DNA of 64,000 bases from Pedobacter gandavensis (GTDB taxonomy: Bacteria > Bacteroidota > Bacteroidia > Sphingobacteriales > Sphingobacteriaceae), in assembly GCF_014172405.1 (NCBI RefSeq), contig NZ_WNXC01000006.1, forward strand, positions 1 through 64,000, written 5' to 3'. The notes beneath the pieces were generated by a model. The model ran no database searches and had not been told where the DNA came from. It saw only the letters and a program-made list of their open reading frames with translations. A program made the position numbers and the translations under genes. This document shows positions 53,850-63,457 of this stretch, one piece after another; the stretch's first letter is position 1; every line of letters begins with the position of its first letter.

Positions 53850-55493
53850 TTAGGATAAAGTCCCTGCGTTTTTTGTTAATTCTGAACCCCGATTAAACTG
53901 AATACTGATCGTTGTCCCCGTTTTCCCGGTATTGATATGCATCTTCCCATTTAGAAGAAAAATACGGTTCTGGATTGCACGAATTCCAGATCCCAGAAAC
54001 AAGGAATCCTTCACTTCTTTTTCAAATCCCCGACCGTTATCACTGAAGACTATATTTACATTTTCGCCAGCGGGGCTGATGATGATCTTTGCTTCTGTTG
54101 CATGCGCATGTTTGATACAGTTATTTATCAATTCCTGAATCATCCTAAACACATACAGCTGGACTTCTTCATTGATTGGCAAAATCACCTCTTTTATAAC
54201 TATTTTTATTTCGAATTTTGGCGTACTTAACCGTTGAGCCATCTCTTTAACGCCAGAAACAAAGCCGAAATCCCTCAATACTGAGGGCGTCAGTTCATAG
54301 GAAAGCTCTCTGGTTTCCCCAATTGCCTGGTCCAATAACTTATTGACATTCACAAACTCACCTCTTAGATTTTTGCTGAGTTGTATATTTTGAAGGTTTA
54401 AGCGAATACCGTATAAAATCTGGCAAACACTATCATGCAAGGCACTGCTAATTCTGTATCTTTCTTTTTCCTGAGCATTAAAAGCCGTAGATAACACCAA
54501 CCTTTTTTGGAGTTCCTGCAATTCAGCTGCCTCTTTGGCTAACTTTTTTTGCGCTGTAACATTCATCAGAATTCCTGCAAAATAACGGGGAACAATTTCA
54601 GTCACCACCTCATGTCCTTTTGCTACAATATTCTTGATCTCTCCATTTTTCGTGATGATCCGAAATTCCAGATCCATATCATCAAAGCTATTAAGCGTCT
54701 GTAATAACACTTCAGTAACCCGTTCTTTATCATCTGGATGAACTAATGAAACCAGGCCAGTAATTGTGCCGTCGAATTCCCACTTCATCAATTCGAGTAC
54801 GGAGTAACTAAATTCATCAAGAAATAATTTATCACCATCCAGATCCAGCCACCATGTACCAGTACCAGAAGCATTTAATGTCATTTCCAATCTTTGCGTG
54901 GTTTTCAAAAGTTCCCTTTGGGCAAACTTACTTTCTGAGATGTCAATGACTGTAATATAATATTTATTATTGTTTGTAGCGGGATCAACGATCGCTATTC
55001 CTTCCATCCGAGTATCACATTCATGACCACCAGCCATCAAGAGCTTAAGCTCACAATTATGCTTCGTTTTTGCTGAATTCATTTGGTGCAAAAAAGCATA
55101 TAGCTTATCCCTTTCCTGTGAAGGAATAAAGTCCTGGAATTTCTTATCAATGATATTCAATTTTAGGGTCGCCAGCATATCCGCGCCTGTCTGATTGGCT
55201 TCTTGCACCAAACCAGCATGATCTATGATAAAATAGCCCACCGGTGCAAGGTTAAAAAAGTCTACAAACTTGGTCCGTTCCAATTCCAACAATTCGTAGG
55301 AATTAGAGAGTTCATCATTTTGCATTTCCAGTTCCAATTGAAAAATCTGCAGTTCTTCCAGGAGAACTTCCAGTTCATGGTCTGAGATTTGTTTATTTAA
55401 GGACAAGGATGGGTCATATGATCTCCCGATCCTTGCACGCAGCAAGGAAATAACTTTCTCTCTGTTGCTTTTTTTACTCACTTTCTTTTTCAA
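53850..55493 (-). CDS. PAS sensor kinase, HisKA_3 type
   Basis: 547 residues. An N-terminal coiled coil (LEVLLEELQIFQLELEMQND) leads to two PAS domains (about 75-195 and 200-320), then HisKA_3 with His in YRISSALHDSVCQILYGIRL (about 351), and HATPase_c (ELINNCIKHAHAT, DNGRGFEKEV). No TM segment, so cytoplasmic. The 5' end overlaps the upstream CheB-CheR gene by 20 bp, and CheB follows by 1 bp. Likely donates phosphate to the NarL regulator. Confidence 0.9.
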   Translation of the reverse strand: MKKKVSKKSNREKVISLLRARIGRSYDPSLSLNKQISDHELEVLLEELQIFQLELEMQNDELSNSYELLELERTKFVDFFNLAPVGYFIIDHAGLVQEANQTGADMLATLKLNIIDKKFQDFIPSQERDKLYAFLHQMNSAKTKHNCELKLLMAGGHECDTRMEGIAIVDPATNNNKYYITVIDISESKFAQRELLKTTQRLEMTLNASGTGTWWLDLDGDKLFLDEFSYSVLELMKWEFDGTITGLVSLVHPDDKERVTEVLLQTLNSFDDMDLEFRIITKNGEIKNIVAKGHEVVTEIVPRYFAGILMNVTAQKKLAKEAAELQELQKRLVLSTAFNAQEKERYRISSALHDSVCQILYGIRLNLQNIQLSKNLRGEFVNVNKLLDQAIGETRELSYELTPSVLRDFGFVSGVKEMAQRLSTPKFEIKIVIKEVILPINEEVQLYVFRMIQELINNCIKHAHATEAKIIISPAGENVNIVFSDNGRGFEKEVKDSLFLGSGIRAIQNRIFLLNGKMHINTGKTGTTISIQFNRGSELTKNAGTLS

Positions 55494-58431
55494 TGAAATT
55501 TACAATACTCACCGTGTATTCTTCCTGTTTTGCTTCAGGAACATATTCTAAATGTATCATTAACTTTTTCATACCTACACTAGGAAAATCGTGCTGAAGG
55601 TATAGTTTAGGATGTTTATCTTCAGATAAGAATAAGGCGTCTAATTTATTTGTGCTCCATCTGTTATGAACAATTTCCATAAAAAATTGTTCTTTAACCT
55701 CTAATTCTCTCATTTGAAACATCTGTAAAAAGAAGCTATTTACAACCATCACTTTACCGTCCTTATCCAGGATAACTGCTGCGTGCCGTAAATGGTCAAC
55801 AGTTGCCTGAATGTAAGAAAGTAGCATCGAAAACTTTCTTTCTAAAGCCTTAACAGGGGTAATTTTCGTAAAGGTAAGCACTGCACCATTGATGAAATTA
55901 TCCATAGTCCGGTAAGGCATTATTCTTAGGTTGTACCATTCGTTGGTCTTTGTTTTCACTTCCAATTCCCTACCATTTAGTTTTTCTATGACTTCAAAAA
56001 TGGCAGTTTCAATTGAGGGGTAATCAAAGTTAGAAGCGATATGTGTGATTGAACGGCCCACGTCAGAATTGATCAGATTAAATAGCTTATTTACCTGAGG
56101 AGTAAATCGCAGTATATTGAGGTTATTGTCTAAAAATATAGTTCCAATATCCGTATTGTCCAGCAAGTTTTTCATATCATTATTCATACGGGTTAACTCT
56201 TCCGCTTTATTCTGATATTGAAGGTTAATGGTCATGAGCTCCTCATTTAAAGATTGCATCTCTTCCTTAGTCGTCAATGCCTCTTCATTGGTACTTTGCA
56301 ATTCTTCATTGGTACTTTGGAGCTCTTCATTGGTGGATTTCAATTCTTCTAAAGAAGTCTCCATTTGTTCGATCGTGGTATGTAACTGCTGTTTCGTATA
56401 AGTCAGTTCCTTTTCCAGACCCTCTACTGCAGCACCTTGCATTGCATTCCGTTTCCCAATTGCTCCGGCTTTCTTTTTTACTGGTCCTCTGTCTATAAAA
56501 ACCACTACAAAAAGATTTTGCAACTGTGTATCATCGAGACGATCCACGCTAAAATCAACCCATTGAGGAACCCCATTAAAGTTAATCTTTAGCTCAGTAA
56601 ATTCTACTTTAGCTTTTTCCAAAATCGACTGATGGATGGCATTTCCCAATGCATACCTCAACTCTTCCACTACAATTTTATGGATATTCATGGAGGCCTC
56701 TCCAGAATGAAATTTGAGGTATTTATCTACCTTACCATTGATATACAGAATCTCTCCTTTATCGTCTACAAGCAGTGAGGAAGGTGTATAGGCCTCTAAG
56801 AGCACTTTATGAAAACGCTCAGCCAATAAATTTTTGGCTACTGGTTTTTCCTGTAGTCCTTTCATATTTTTATCCAATTGATTGGTGATATTAAATGGGA
56901 AATCAATCATTTTTCCCGCAACTGAAACTCCATCCTTACGCTCATATAGCCTCCATTTGGAATCAAGCACATTAAATGCATCATTAAAAACCCCTACAGA
57001 CTCCGCGGGTCCTAGAAATAGGATTCCACCGATATTGAGGGAGTAATGAAATATTGGCATGAGTTTCTTCTGCAAATCTGCGGTCAGGTAAATCATCACA
57101 TTTCGACAACATAATAAGTCAAGCCTGGTAAAAGGAGCATCTTTAATCAGGTTGTGTTGTGCAAAAACAATAAGCTCCCTAACTTCCTTTTTCACTACAT
57201 AACCATTGTTCTTCTTCACAAAATACCGTTCAAGATATTCGGCAGAAATTTCAGAAGTGATGTTAGAAAAATAAAAACCAGCCCTGGCATGATCAATTGC
57301 ATTCGGATCTAAATCCGTGGCAAAAATTTGCACTTTAGGTTGAGGTCCGAACTTCATTGCACTTAAAAATTCCATCACATAAATCGCCACAGAATAGGCC
57401 TCCTCTCCGGTAGAGCAACCTGCGATCCAGATGCGAATTGGCTCCTCTACTTTTTTCTTAACCAGTCTGCTATACAAGTGTTCTTTCAATTGCTCAAAGG
57501 CAGGAGTATCCCTGAAAAACTTGGTTACTCCAATCAATAATTCCTTAAAAAGGATATCGATCTCCAAGGGGTTTTCTCTAAGAAAATTAACATAATTAAT
57601 ATAATCCGGGAGTTGGTGAAAAGCAATTCTCCTTTCTACGCGTCTGGTGATGGTATTTTTCTTGTACAGTGTAAAATCATGACCTGTATGCGAACGCAGC
57701 ATCATCAAAATCTTATTGAGGTGGGTATGATTATTTCTTTCTTTTAACAAGTCGTCTGTTCCAACTGTTTTGAGTGCCGGATGGTTCAAGTATTGAATCA
57801 ATTTAGCTGGCATCTCTTCTGGAGGCAAGATGTAATCAACCATTCCAGTCTTTATAGCTGCATCAGGCATACTGGTATATTCAGCTGATTCCGGAAGTTG
57901 AACCATTGCCATTCCCAGCTTTTCTTTAATCATTCTCAATCCCATTTCTCCATCAGCTCCCATCCCTGAAAAGACAATGCCTACAGCATAATTCCATTGA
58001 TCTTCAGCTAAACTTTGAAAGAAATAATCGATACACATGTGTGCCCCTTTTGACCTGGATTCATTAAACAACAGTAAATGACCATTATGAATGCCCATAT
58101 CCCGTGCCGGAGGAATTACATAGATATGGTTAGGAGATAACTTCAATCCATCTAATGCTTCGACAACTGGCATAGCAGTCGATTTTTGAATCAGTTCAGG
58201 AAGTCCAATATTTTGATCCGGATCCAAGTGCATGATGATCACAAAAGCAAAACCGGTATCCATGGGAGTATGCCTAAAAAAAGCTTCAAATGCATGAAAA
58301 GAACCTGCAGAACCTCCCATACCTATAATTGAAAAAAACTTCTTTTGTTTGCTTTTTTCCAATTCTTCAGCAGGTTCGGAAGAATCAGCTTCTTCTCTTA
58401 GCTGCATGAAACTATTTTTCTCTATATCCAT
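55474..58431 (-). CDS. CheB-CheR-coiled-coil-PAS fusion protein
   Basis: 985 residues. CheB domain about 32-222 with Ser41 (GGSAGS), His68 (IMHLD), Asp160 (GMGADGE). CheR N and SAM-binding domain about 235-500 with GCSTGEE (338-344) and DLLCCRNVMIYL. Next come a PAS (about 560-660), a long coiled coil (about 680-765) with near-exact heptads (STNEELQ repeated), two further PAS-type regions, and an end with no kinase domain. It joins methylesterase and methyltransferase in one chain, as in known CheB/CheR-PAS fusions, and its C-terminus overlaps a HisKA_3 kinase gene. Confidence 0.9.
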   Translation of the reverse strand: MDIEKNSFMQLREEADSSEPAEELEKSKQKKFFSIIGMGGSAGSFHAFEAFFRHTPMDTGFAFVIIMHLDPDQNIGLPELIQKSTAMPVVEALDGLKLSPNHIYVIPPARDMGIHNGHLLLFNESRSKGAHMCIDYFFQSLAEDQWNYAVGIVFSGMGADGEMGLRMIKEKLGMAMVQLPESAEYTSMPDAAIKTGMVDYILPPEEMPAKLIQYLNHPALKTVGTDDLLKERNNHTHLNKILMMLRSHTGHDFTLYKKNTITRRVERRIAFHQLPDYINYVNFLRENPLEIDILFKELLIGVTKFFRDTPAFEQLKEHLYSRLVKKKVEEPIRIWIAGCSTGEEAYSVAIYVMEFLSAMKFGPQPKVQIFATDLDPNAIDHARAGFYFSNITSEISAEYLERYFVKKNNGYVVKKEVRELIVFAQHNLIKDAPFTRLDLLCCRNVMIYLTADLQKKLMPIFHYSLNIGGILFLGPAESVGVFNDAFNVLDSKWRLYERKDGVSVAGKMIDFPFNITNQLDKNMKGLQEKPVAKNLLAERFHKVLLEAYTPSSLLVDDKGEILYINGKVDKYLKFHSGEASMNIHKIVVEELRYALGNAIHQSILEKAKVEFTELKINFNGVPQWVDFSVDRLDDTQLQNLFVVVFIDRGPVKKKAGAIGKRNAMQGAAVEGLEKELTYTKQQLHTTIEQMETSLEELKSTNEELQSTNEELQSTNEEALTTKEEMQSLNEELMTINLQYQNKAEELTRMNNDMKNLLDNTDIGTIFLDNNLNILRFTPQVNKLFNLINSDVGRSITHIASNFDYPSIETAIFEVIEKLNGRELEVKTKTNEWYNLRIMPYRTMDNFINGAVLTFTKITPVKALERKFSMLLSYIQATVDHLRHAAVILDKDGKVMVVNSFFLQMFQMRELEVKEQFFMEIVHNRWSTNKLDALFLSEDKHPKLYLQHDFPSVGMKKLMIHLEYVPEAKQEEYTVSIVNFIEKESE
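56278..56350 (-). repeat. 21-bp coding repeats in the CheB-CheR coiled coil
   Basis: Three or more near-identical 21-bp units encode the heptads STNEELQ/ STNEELQ/ STNEEAL. They lie in the coiled coil between the first PAS and the C-terminal PAS pair and would be prone to copy-number change. Confidence 0.7.
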
Positions 58432-58604
58432 ATTTATAGCTAATGTAAGCTTAAAATAGTTTGATAAAAATCTATTCTCTGAAGAAAATGCCTCAAATTA
58501 ACCTTACAGCATACAATCAGCTATTTAGGAACATCATGTGATTCTGAAATCCTTCTCATCGACCAGTCTTTATTTACAAATAAGCGTTACTGATGAATTT
58601 AACC

Positions 58605-60788
58605 TCATTGGATCAATGAAGGAAGATTGGGAATAATGACTGAAATTACCGTCCCTTTTCCAATTTCAGAATTGATAGCCAGAGATCCGTTTAAGAGGTT
58701 AGTCTTATTTCTAATTGCTTTCAGACCAATTCCATTATTTAATACCTGATCTTGATCAAAGCCTTTTCCATCATCATGAACCTGGATATGAATCACCTCC
58801 TCATTGGCATTAATCGTTAAGATAACTGTGTTAGCTTCTGCATGTTTAACCACATTAATGATCAATTCCTGAACCACCCTATATATAGCAACTTCAATAG
58901 ATTTATCCCTTTGATTTTCCAATCCGGTGTAGATGGAACGGATAAGTATTGCGAGTTGGAATTGATTACAAATATCATCTAACGCTGCTCTTAGGCCAAA
59001 ATCTTCCAATATGGCAGGCATCAATTCATGCGAAAGTCTCCGGCTTTCTCTAATTGCATCTGCCAATAAGCCATCTGTTTCTTGTAACTCCTTTAGATTT
59101 TCAGCAGCGGATAACTTCGCCTGATTGAGCATGTTTTTCGATAAATTGAGTTTTACACCATAGAGTAGCTGTCCGAGTCCGTTATGTAGATTTTCGGCGA
59201 TACGCTTACGTTCTGCCTGTTGCGTTTCCAGAACCGTCTTAAAAATCTCCATTTTGAGCAATTCATTCTTTCTGAAAAGCGCAACTTGGAGGGTCATGTC
59301 TATATCAACGCCTAATACCTTTAATGCTTTTCCATTTTCATCCCGATGAATTGAAGCCCTTAATTTTAAAACCTTAAGTTTCTCATCCACCAAAATCTCC
59401 ATGGTTTCTTCGAAGCCTTTCTCACCGGTTTTAAGGAACTTTACTATTTTTTCGGCAATAGGTACACAGCGTGCAGTAGCAAATTGCAGGTAAATTTCCG
59501 GTTCTGGTAATACCTCTTTAGGAAGATTAAAAAGGCGATACATTCCTTCTGACCAGCTAAAGGATTCCGAAGTCAGGTCATATTCCCAACTACCAATTTT
59601 TGCCAGTTCTTCAGATTGTTGCAAGATCATTAGATTTTTCAATTGCTCCTGCTCGGCAAACTTACGATTGCTGATGTTCATCGTGGTGAGCATTAAAGCG
59701 TCCTCCATTTTCACAAACATATTCGAAAACCACCCATTATAACCATCATAATGATAATGAACCTCCATTTGTTGTGAGACCGATGTTTCCATGACATTTA
59801 ACATCAAATCAAATAAACCTGATGCCTTTAACCCTGGAAATTCCGCTAAAAACAATTTACCAACCAAATCACCTCGACCTGCTTCCTTTTCGAATTCACG
59901 ACTAGTCATTTCAACCCTAAAATCTATGATTTCTCCGGAAGGGTTTCTGATCGGCTTTAACAAAGATACCCCCACCAAACTTGCATTAAAAACGAATGCG
60001 ATCAGTTCCTTGCTCTCTTTCAGCTCTACTTTCGTGTGATGGTGTATGGTCACATCCTGTATTACCCCGTAAAAGCGTGTCAGGCCAGTGATCTCATCCC
60101 AGGCAAACTCCATTCTTAATTTAACTATCTTGATGTCCTGCTGTGCTGTCACAATTCGATAGCTGTCCTCAAAAGCACATTTTTCCCGTAGCTGATGCTC
60201 AAAAGTTCTGCGTGCTAACGCTTGATCTTCCGGATGGAAATAAGAAAAAAGAAGCTCAAAGCTAAAGGGTTTTTCTTGCGGGGAATAACCATAAATACGA
60301 TATAATTCGTCACTTAAATAAAGAGATTCCAGTCCTATTGCGCCCTCGAAATAACCAACATTAGCCAATTCCTGAGCCAATTTTAAGCGCCGTTGCTCCT
60401 CCAGTAGCTGGAACTTAGCATTCGTGATCTCAGTAATCTCCGTAAACATTAAAACCACCCCATTTTCGGAGGGGATAGCATGAAGAGAGACCCAATTTTG
60501 ATTACGTCTGCAAAAATACTCGGTGATACTTGCTTCATTTTCAAATACTGCTTTCTGAATGGCTTGACAAGCTTCCTGACTATTGTTCTTATCAAATAAT
60601 TCCCAAGCATTTACACCAATAATTCCGGTAACATTAAGCTGAAAAAGTAATCCTGCTTTTTTGTTTGCGTACAAGACCACATGATCGGTATTTAGCTGCA
60701 AACAGGCTACATCAATTAGATTTAGAATATATTCGGCACCGGAATTTTTGAATAAATCCGCGTATTTTTCTTGGGAAATACTGATCAT
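58605..60788 (-). CDS. Multi-PAS sensor kinase, HisKA_3 type
   Basis: 727 residues, cytoplasmic. Four PAS-type modules (about 10-130, 135-265, 270-390, 390-515), then HisKA_3 with His in AERKRIAENLHNGLGQLLYG (about 545) and HATPase_c (ELIINVVKHAEANTV, DDGKGFDQD). It lies 173 bp upstream of the CheB-CheR gene on the same strand and may start the cluster as a separate transcript. Ligand unknown. Confidence 0.9.
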   Translation of the reverse strand: MISISQEKYADLFKNSGAEYILNLIDVACLQLNTDHVVLYANKKAGLLFQLNVTGIIGVNAWELFDKNNSQEACQAIQKAVFENEASITEYFCRRNQNWVSLHAIPSENGVVLMFTEITEITNAKFQLLEEQRRLKLAQELANVGYFEGAIGLESLYLSDELYRIYGYSPQEKPFSFELLFSYFHPEDQALARRTFEHQLREKCAFEDSYRIVTAQQDIKIVKLRMEFAWDEITGLTRFYGVIQDVTIHHHTKVELKESKELIAFVFNASLVGVSLLKPIRNPSGEIIDFRVEMTSREFEKEAGRGDLVGKLFLAEFPGLKASGLFDLMLNVMETSVSQQMEVHYHYDGYNGWFSNMFVKMEDALMLTTMNISNRKFAEQEQLKNLMILQQSEELAKIGSWEYDLTSESFSWSEGMYRLFNLPKEVLPEPEIYLQFATARCVPIAEKIVKFLKTGEKGFEETMEILVDEKLKVLKLRASIHRDENGKALKVLGVDIDMTLQVALFRKNELLKMEIFKTVLETQQAERKRIAENLHNGLGQLLYGVKLNLSKNMLNQAKLSAAENLKELQETDGLLADAIRESRRLSHELMPAILEDFGLRAALDDICNQFQLAILIRSIYTGLENQRDKSIEVAIYRVVQELIINVVKHAEANTVILTINANEEVIHIQVHDDGKGFDQDQVLNNGIGLKAIRNKTNLLNGSLAINSEIGKGTVISVIIPNLPSLIQ

Positions 60789-61096
60789 AAAAAAGGAAGA
60801 AACATAAAATCAATTTAAATAACAAGCCAATGCTCAAAGTGTTTTTCAATGAAAACAAATCAAGAAATTGTATTTTAAAGAAGCAAATATATTTAAAGTT
60901 ATTATAAGCGATCTCTCCTCCTAAAGCATCGTATTTATACGCTGTACCTCATAGAAAAAACACGCAGAGATCGACCGTAAAGTACCTGAAATCAATCACT
61001 AAACAGCAAAACAAATTAAAATCATAAACATTTCCAGACCTTGCTTGTTCCGCTGAGGTAAACAAAATCGTAAATAGAAACCATAAATTTTAAATC
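60789..61096. other. Divergent promoter region of the PAS kinase and cold-shock gene
   Basis: 308 bases, AT-rich, no reading frame above 25 codons and no clean TAnnTTTG box seen. It contains the promoters for both divergent genes; a leader of the cold-shock gene could be part of it. Confidence 0.5.
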
Positions 61097-61288
61097 ATGC
61101 AAAAAGGAATAGTAAAATTTTTCAATGTAACCAAAGGGTTTGGGTTTATACTCCCTGATGATGGGTCTGCAGAAATATTCGTGCACTCTTCAGGGCTATT
61201 AGAACCTATCCGCGACAATGACACTGTGCATTACGAAGTAGCTCATGGTAAAAAAGGGTTAAATGCAGTCAACGTGAAGAAAGGTTAA
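61097..61288 (+). CDS. Cold-shock-domain protein
   Basis: 63 residues, one cold-shock domain. RNP1 is KGFGFI, RNP2 is IFVHSSG, and the opening MQKGIVKFFNVTKGFG is typical. It binds single-stranded RNA and DNA. Single gene. Confidence 0.92.
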   Translation: MQKGIVKFFNVTKGFGFILPDDGSAEIFVHSSGLLEPIRDNDTVHYEVAHGKKGLNAVNVKKG

Positions 61289-61619
61289 ACCAGATTGTAG
61301 AGACCTTTTCTTTAAGAAAAAGCGACCAAGATGCTTAGTTCTCAGCATAATTCGCCTGATTTCTTAAAAAACACAAAACGCAATGAATAATATTGTATTT
61401 CTTGTGCAATAATTTATTTAATTGGTTAACTTTAGTTTTGAATTGAAACAGAATAGAGCACAATAAATCCTAAACTATAAGAAACAGATAAGCACCACCA
61501 CAACACAAAAAACGAATACAATCAACCAAATTAACCACCAAAACCAACAAAAAAGGCAAATACAATATTAAATTCTTAATAGAATCTGTAATGTACCCGT
61601 CTTTTTAAATGCGCTCATT
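61289..61619. other. Intergenic region between cold-shock and HTH genes
   Basis: 331 bases, very AT-rich, no gene. A -7-like TAGTTTTG at 61433-61440 may serve the HTH gene with a leader of about 175 nt; no -33 TTG at the usual distance. Confidence 0.45.
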
Positions 61620-61877
61620 ATGAATACAAAATCGAAATTTGAACTGGAAATTGTCCGTAAAGTACGAACGATCAGAAAAGAGAGAAACAAAGGGCAAACG
61701 TATATTGCCATGGTTCTTAAGGTTTCTGACGGCTATATAGGACAAATTGAGGGAGAAAGATGGCCAGCCATGTACACTTACGACCAACTCAATAAAATAG
61801 CTATAGAATTCGGCTGTAGCCCACAGGATTTCATCCCTAACGAATGTATCGTAGAAAATTTAGCTAGCAGTATATAA
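61620..61877 (+). CDS. Small HTH protein (XRE/Cro-like)
   Basis: 85 residues. The five-helix pattern is visible: LEIVRKVRTIRKERNKGQTY, IAMVLKVSDGYIGQIE (recognition helix), and KIAIEFGCSPQDFIPN. It lacks a sensor domain. Convergent with the sigma/FecR gene. Its targets are unknown. Confidence 0.8.
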   Translation: MNTKSKFELEIVRKVRTIRKERNKGQTYIAMVLKVSDGYIGQIEGERWPAMYTYDQLNKIAIEFGCSPQDFIPNECIVENLASSI

Positions 61878-61886
61878 AGCATGTAT

Positions 61887-61921
61887 TTGATGGCTTTGAT
61901 TTTTCAATTCAAAGCCATCAA
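61887..61921. terminator. Hairpin between convergent genes
   Basis: TTGATGGCTTTGA (61887-61899) pairs with TCAAAGCCATCAA (61909-61921), 9-nt loop. No T-run, so a stop signal for both genes is likely but inefficient. Confidence 0.6.
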
Positions 61922-61922
61922 C

Positions 61923-63353
61923 TTAATTTGTATTCAACTGAGCTTCCTTTAATACTACTATACGTTCCGCTTCCAGCTTAAAATGAACCTTTCCTGATAG
62001 TTCTAATTGACTCAGAACCTTAGAAAGTTCGTCAAACCTAGAAATTTTCGCCGTCAGTAGCAGGTCTTGATTATCCTCCTCATATACCACAGGCACATTG
62101 TACCAACGACTGATCTTCTTCATAATACTTCCCAATGGCTCGGACTTAAATACAAACTCCCCATTTTTCCAGGCCAGCAATTCAGCTACATTAACATTTT
62201 CTACTTTAGCCGTTGTATCCGTCAATAACAGCTGCTGTCCAGGTTTCAGGTAAGTTTCCTTATTTCCAATTGAAGGGTGATCAACCAATATCTTTCCATC
62301 CAATAAAACGGTGCTGACCACCTCATCATCTGGATAACTGCTCACTTGAAAATGCGTCCCCAAGACTTTAACTTCCTGTTTGGCCGACTTGACCACAAAA
62401 GGACTTGCGGCGGCGGTAGCAACCTCAAAATAAGCCTCACCACTGAGCGTTACTTTACGAATCTTCTCGGCGGAAAATACACCTGGAAATTTAAGGGAAG
62501 ATGCTGCATTTACCCATACCTTGGTCCCATCAGATAGCGTAATCATATACTGACCACCGTTAGGGGTTTTAAGCGTCAAATCCTGCCCATAGGCAGACAC
62601 GGAAAGTTCGGTACCATCGTTATAGGTGATTCCTGATTCTGTGATCAGCAATCCACTTTTCACCTCGCTTAAATTAATGACTTGGCCATCTGGCAATAAA
62701 AGCGCAGCCTTGTTACTGCCTGGTACAATACCATAAGAAGCCGAACCAGTAATCGGATCATCGAATTTTGAAGCCCTGAATTCCCGATAAAATATGGACA
62801 TAACACCTGTGGTCAATAAGGCCAGGCAGGCTATTGCGAGGTAAGCGAAAGACCTTTGCTTATAAAATGGAATGAGTTTTATCTTATGATCCATGGATTT
62901 AATCACCGAACTCAATAAGGGGTAAAGGTCGGCAATATGTTTTTTTAAGCGTATATCGATAAAATTTGAAGGAAGTTCATCTGCTAAAGCTTTACGAATC
63001 AATAAACGCAATTCTTTTTGAGAAAGTGTTCCGAAATGTGCCATCAGCAGCTCCGTTTCTTCATCGCTAACAAACTTCCTAAAATAATCAAACACCAGGT
63101 TTTCTGCCATGGTATTCAGTTGAACTTTGAAAGCTGTTTTTAAAGAAATACTGTTCCTATTATCCCATACGGTTAAGAACAAATCCTGAACCAATTTATC
63201 TACTAAATTCTGATCTTTTAAGAGGTGTAGCAGTTGCCCATATATCTTTTCACTGTAGAACACATAAATTTTCCCGAAGGCAGCTTCATCTCCTGCTTTC
63301 AACTTTGTCAGTTCTTCTATTTCATTCCAGTGCCCTGTTACTTTAATCCCCAT
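61923..63353 (-). CDS. Fusion of ECF sigma region 2 with a FecR-type anti-sigma/receptor protein
   Basis: 476 residues in one frame. Residues about 12-93 match ECF sigma region 2 (LKAGDEAAFGKIYVFYSEKI, LVQDLFLTVWDNRNSI, NTMAENLVFDYFRK), with no region 4. Residues about 94-165 resemble the cytoplasmic N-part of FecR (DEETELLMAHFGTLSQKELR). A TM helix (about 170-187) leads to FecR (about 205-340) and DUF4974 (about 395-470, FKSEPLGSIMKKISRWYNVP). In normal systems the sigma factor and FecR are separate genes followed by a TonB receptor; here no receptor follows. It may hold a sigma module at the membrane until cleaved. Dual sigma/anti-sigma chains have been described in Bacteroides; this is inference. 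Confidence 0.85.
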   Translation of the reverse strand: MGIKVTGHWNEIEELTKLKAGDEAAFGKIYVFYSEKIYGQLLHLLKDQNLVDKLVQDLFLTVWDNRNSISLKTAFKVQLNTMAENLVFDYFRKFVSDEETELLMAHFGTLSQKELRLLIRKALADELPSNFIDIRLKKHIADLYPLLSSVIKSMDHKIKLIPFYKQRSFAYLAIACLALLTTGVMSIFYREFRASKFDDPITGSASYGIVPGSNKAALLLPDGQVINLSEVKSGLLITESGITYNDGTELSVSAYGQDLTLKTPNGGQYMITLSDGTKVWVNAASSLKFPGVFSAEKIRKVTLSGEAYFEVATAAASPFVVKSAKQEVKVLGTHFQVSSYPDDEVVSTVLLDGKILVDHPSIGNKETYLKPGQQLLLTDTTAKVENVNVAELLAWKNGEFVFKSEPLGSIMKKISRWYNVPVVYEEDNQDLLLTAKISRFDELSKVLSQLELSGKVHFKLEAERIVVLKEAQLNTN

Positions 63354-63387
63354 AAATTTCCAGCGTTATCCTGTTTATTTTTTGTAA

Positions 63388-63431
63388 TCCTGACTAAGAA
63401 AATTATAATTTCAGATAATTCTTAGTCAGGA
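63388..63431. repeat. 13-bp inverted repeat upstream of the sigma/FecR gene
   Basis: TCCTGACTAAGAA (63388-63400) and TTCTTAGTCAGGA (63419-63431) with an 18-bp AT-rich spacer, 35-78 bp before the start codon. No T-run after it on the minus strand. It could be an operator or an mRNA leader hairpin. Confidence 0.75.
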
Positions 63432-63457
63432 AGAAAACAATTAATACTTATAACAAT

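Noticed and set aside
55474..58431. Classical chemotaxis operon
   Set aside because: CheB and CheR domains are present but no MCP, CheA, CheW or CheY gene was seen in the window, and the partners are HisKA_3 kinases.
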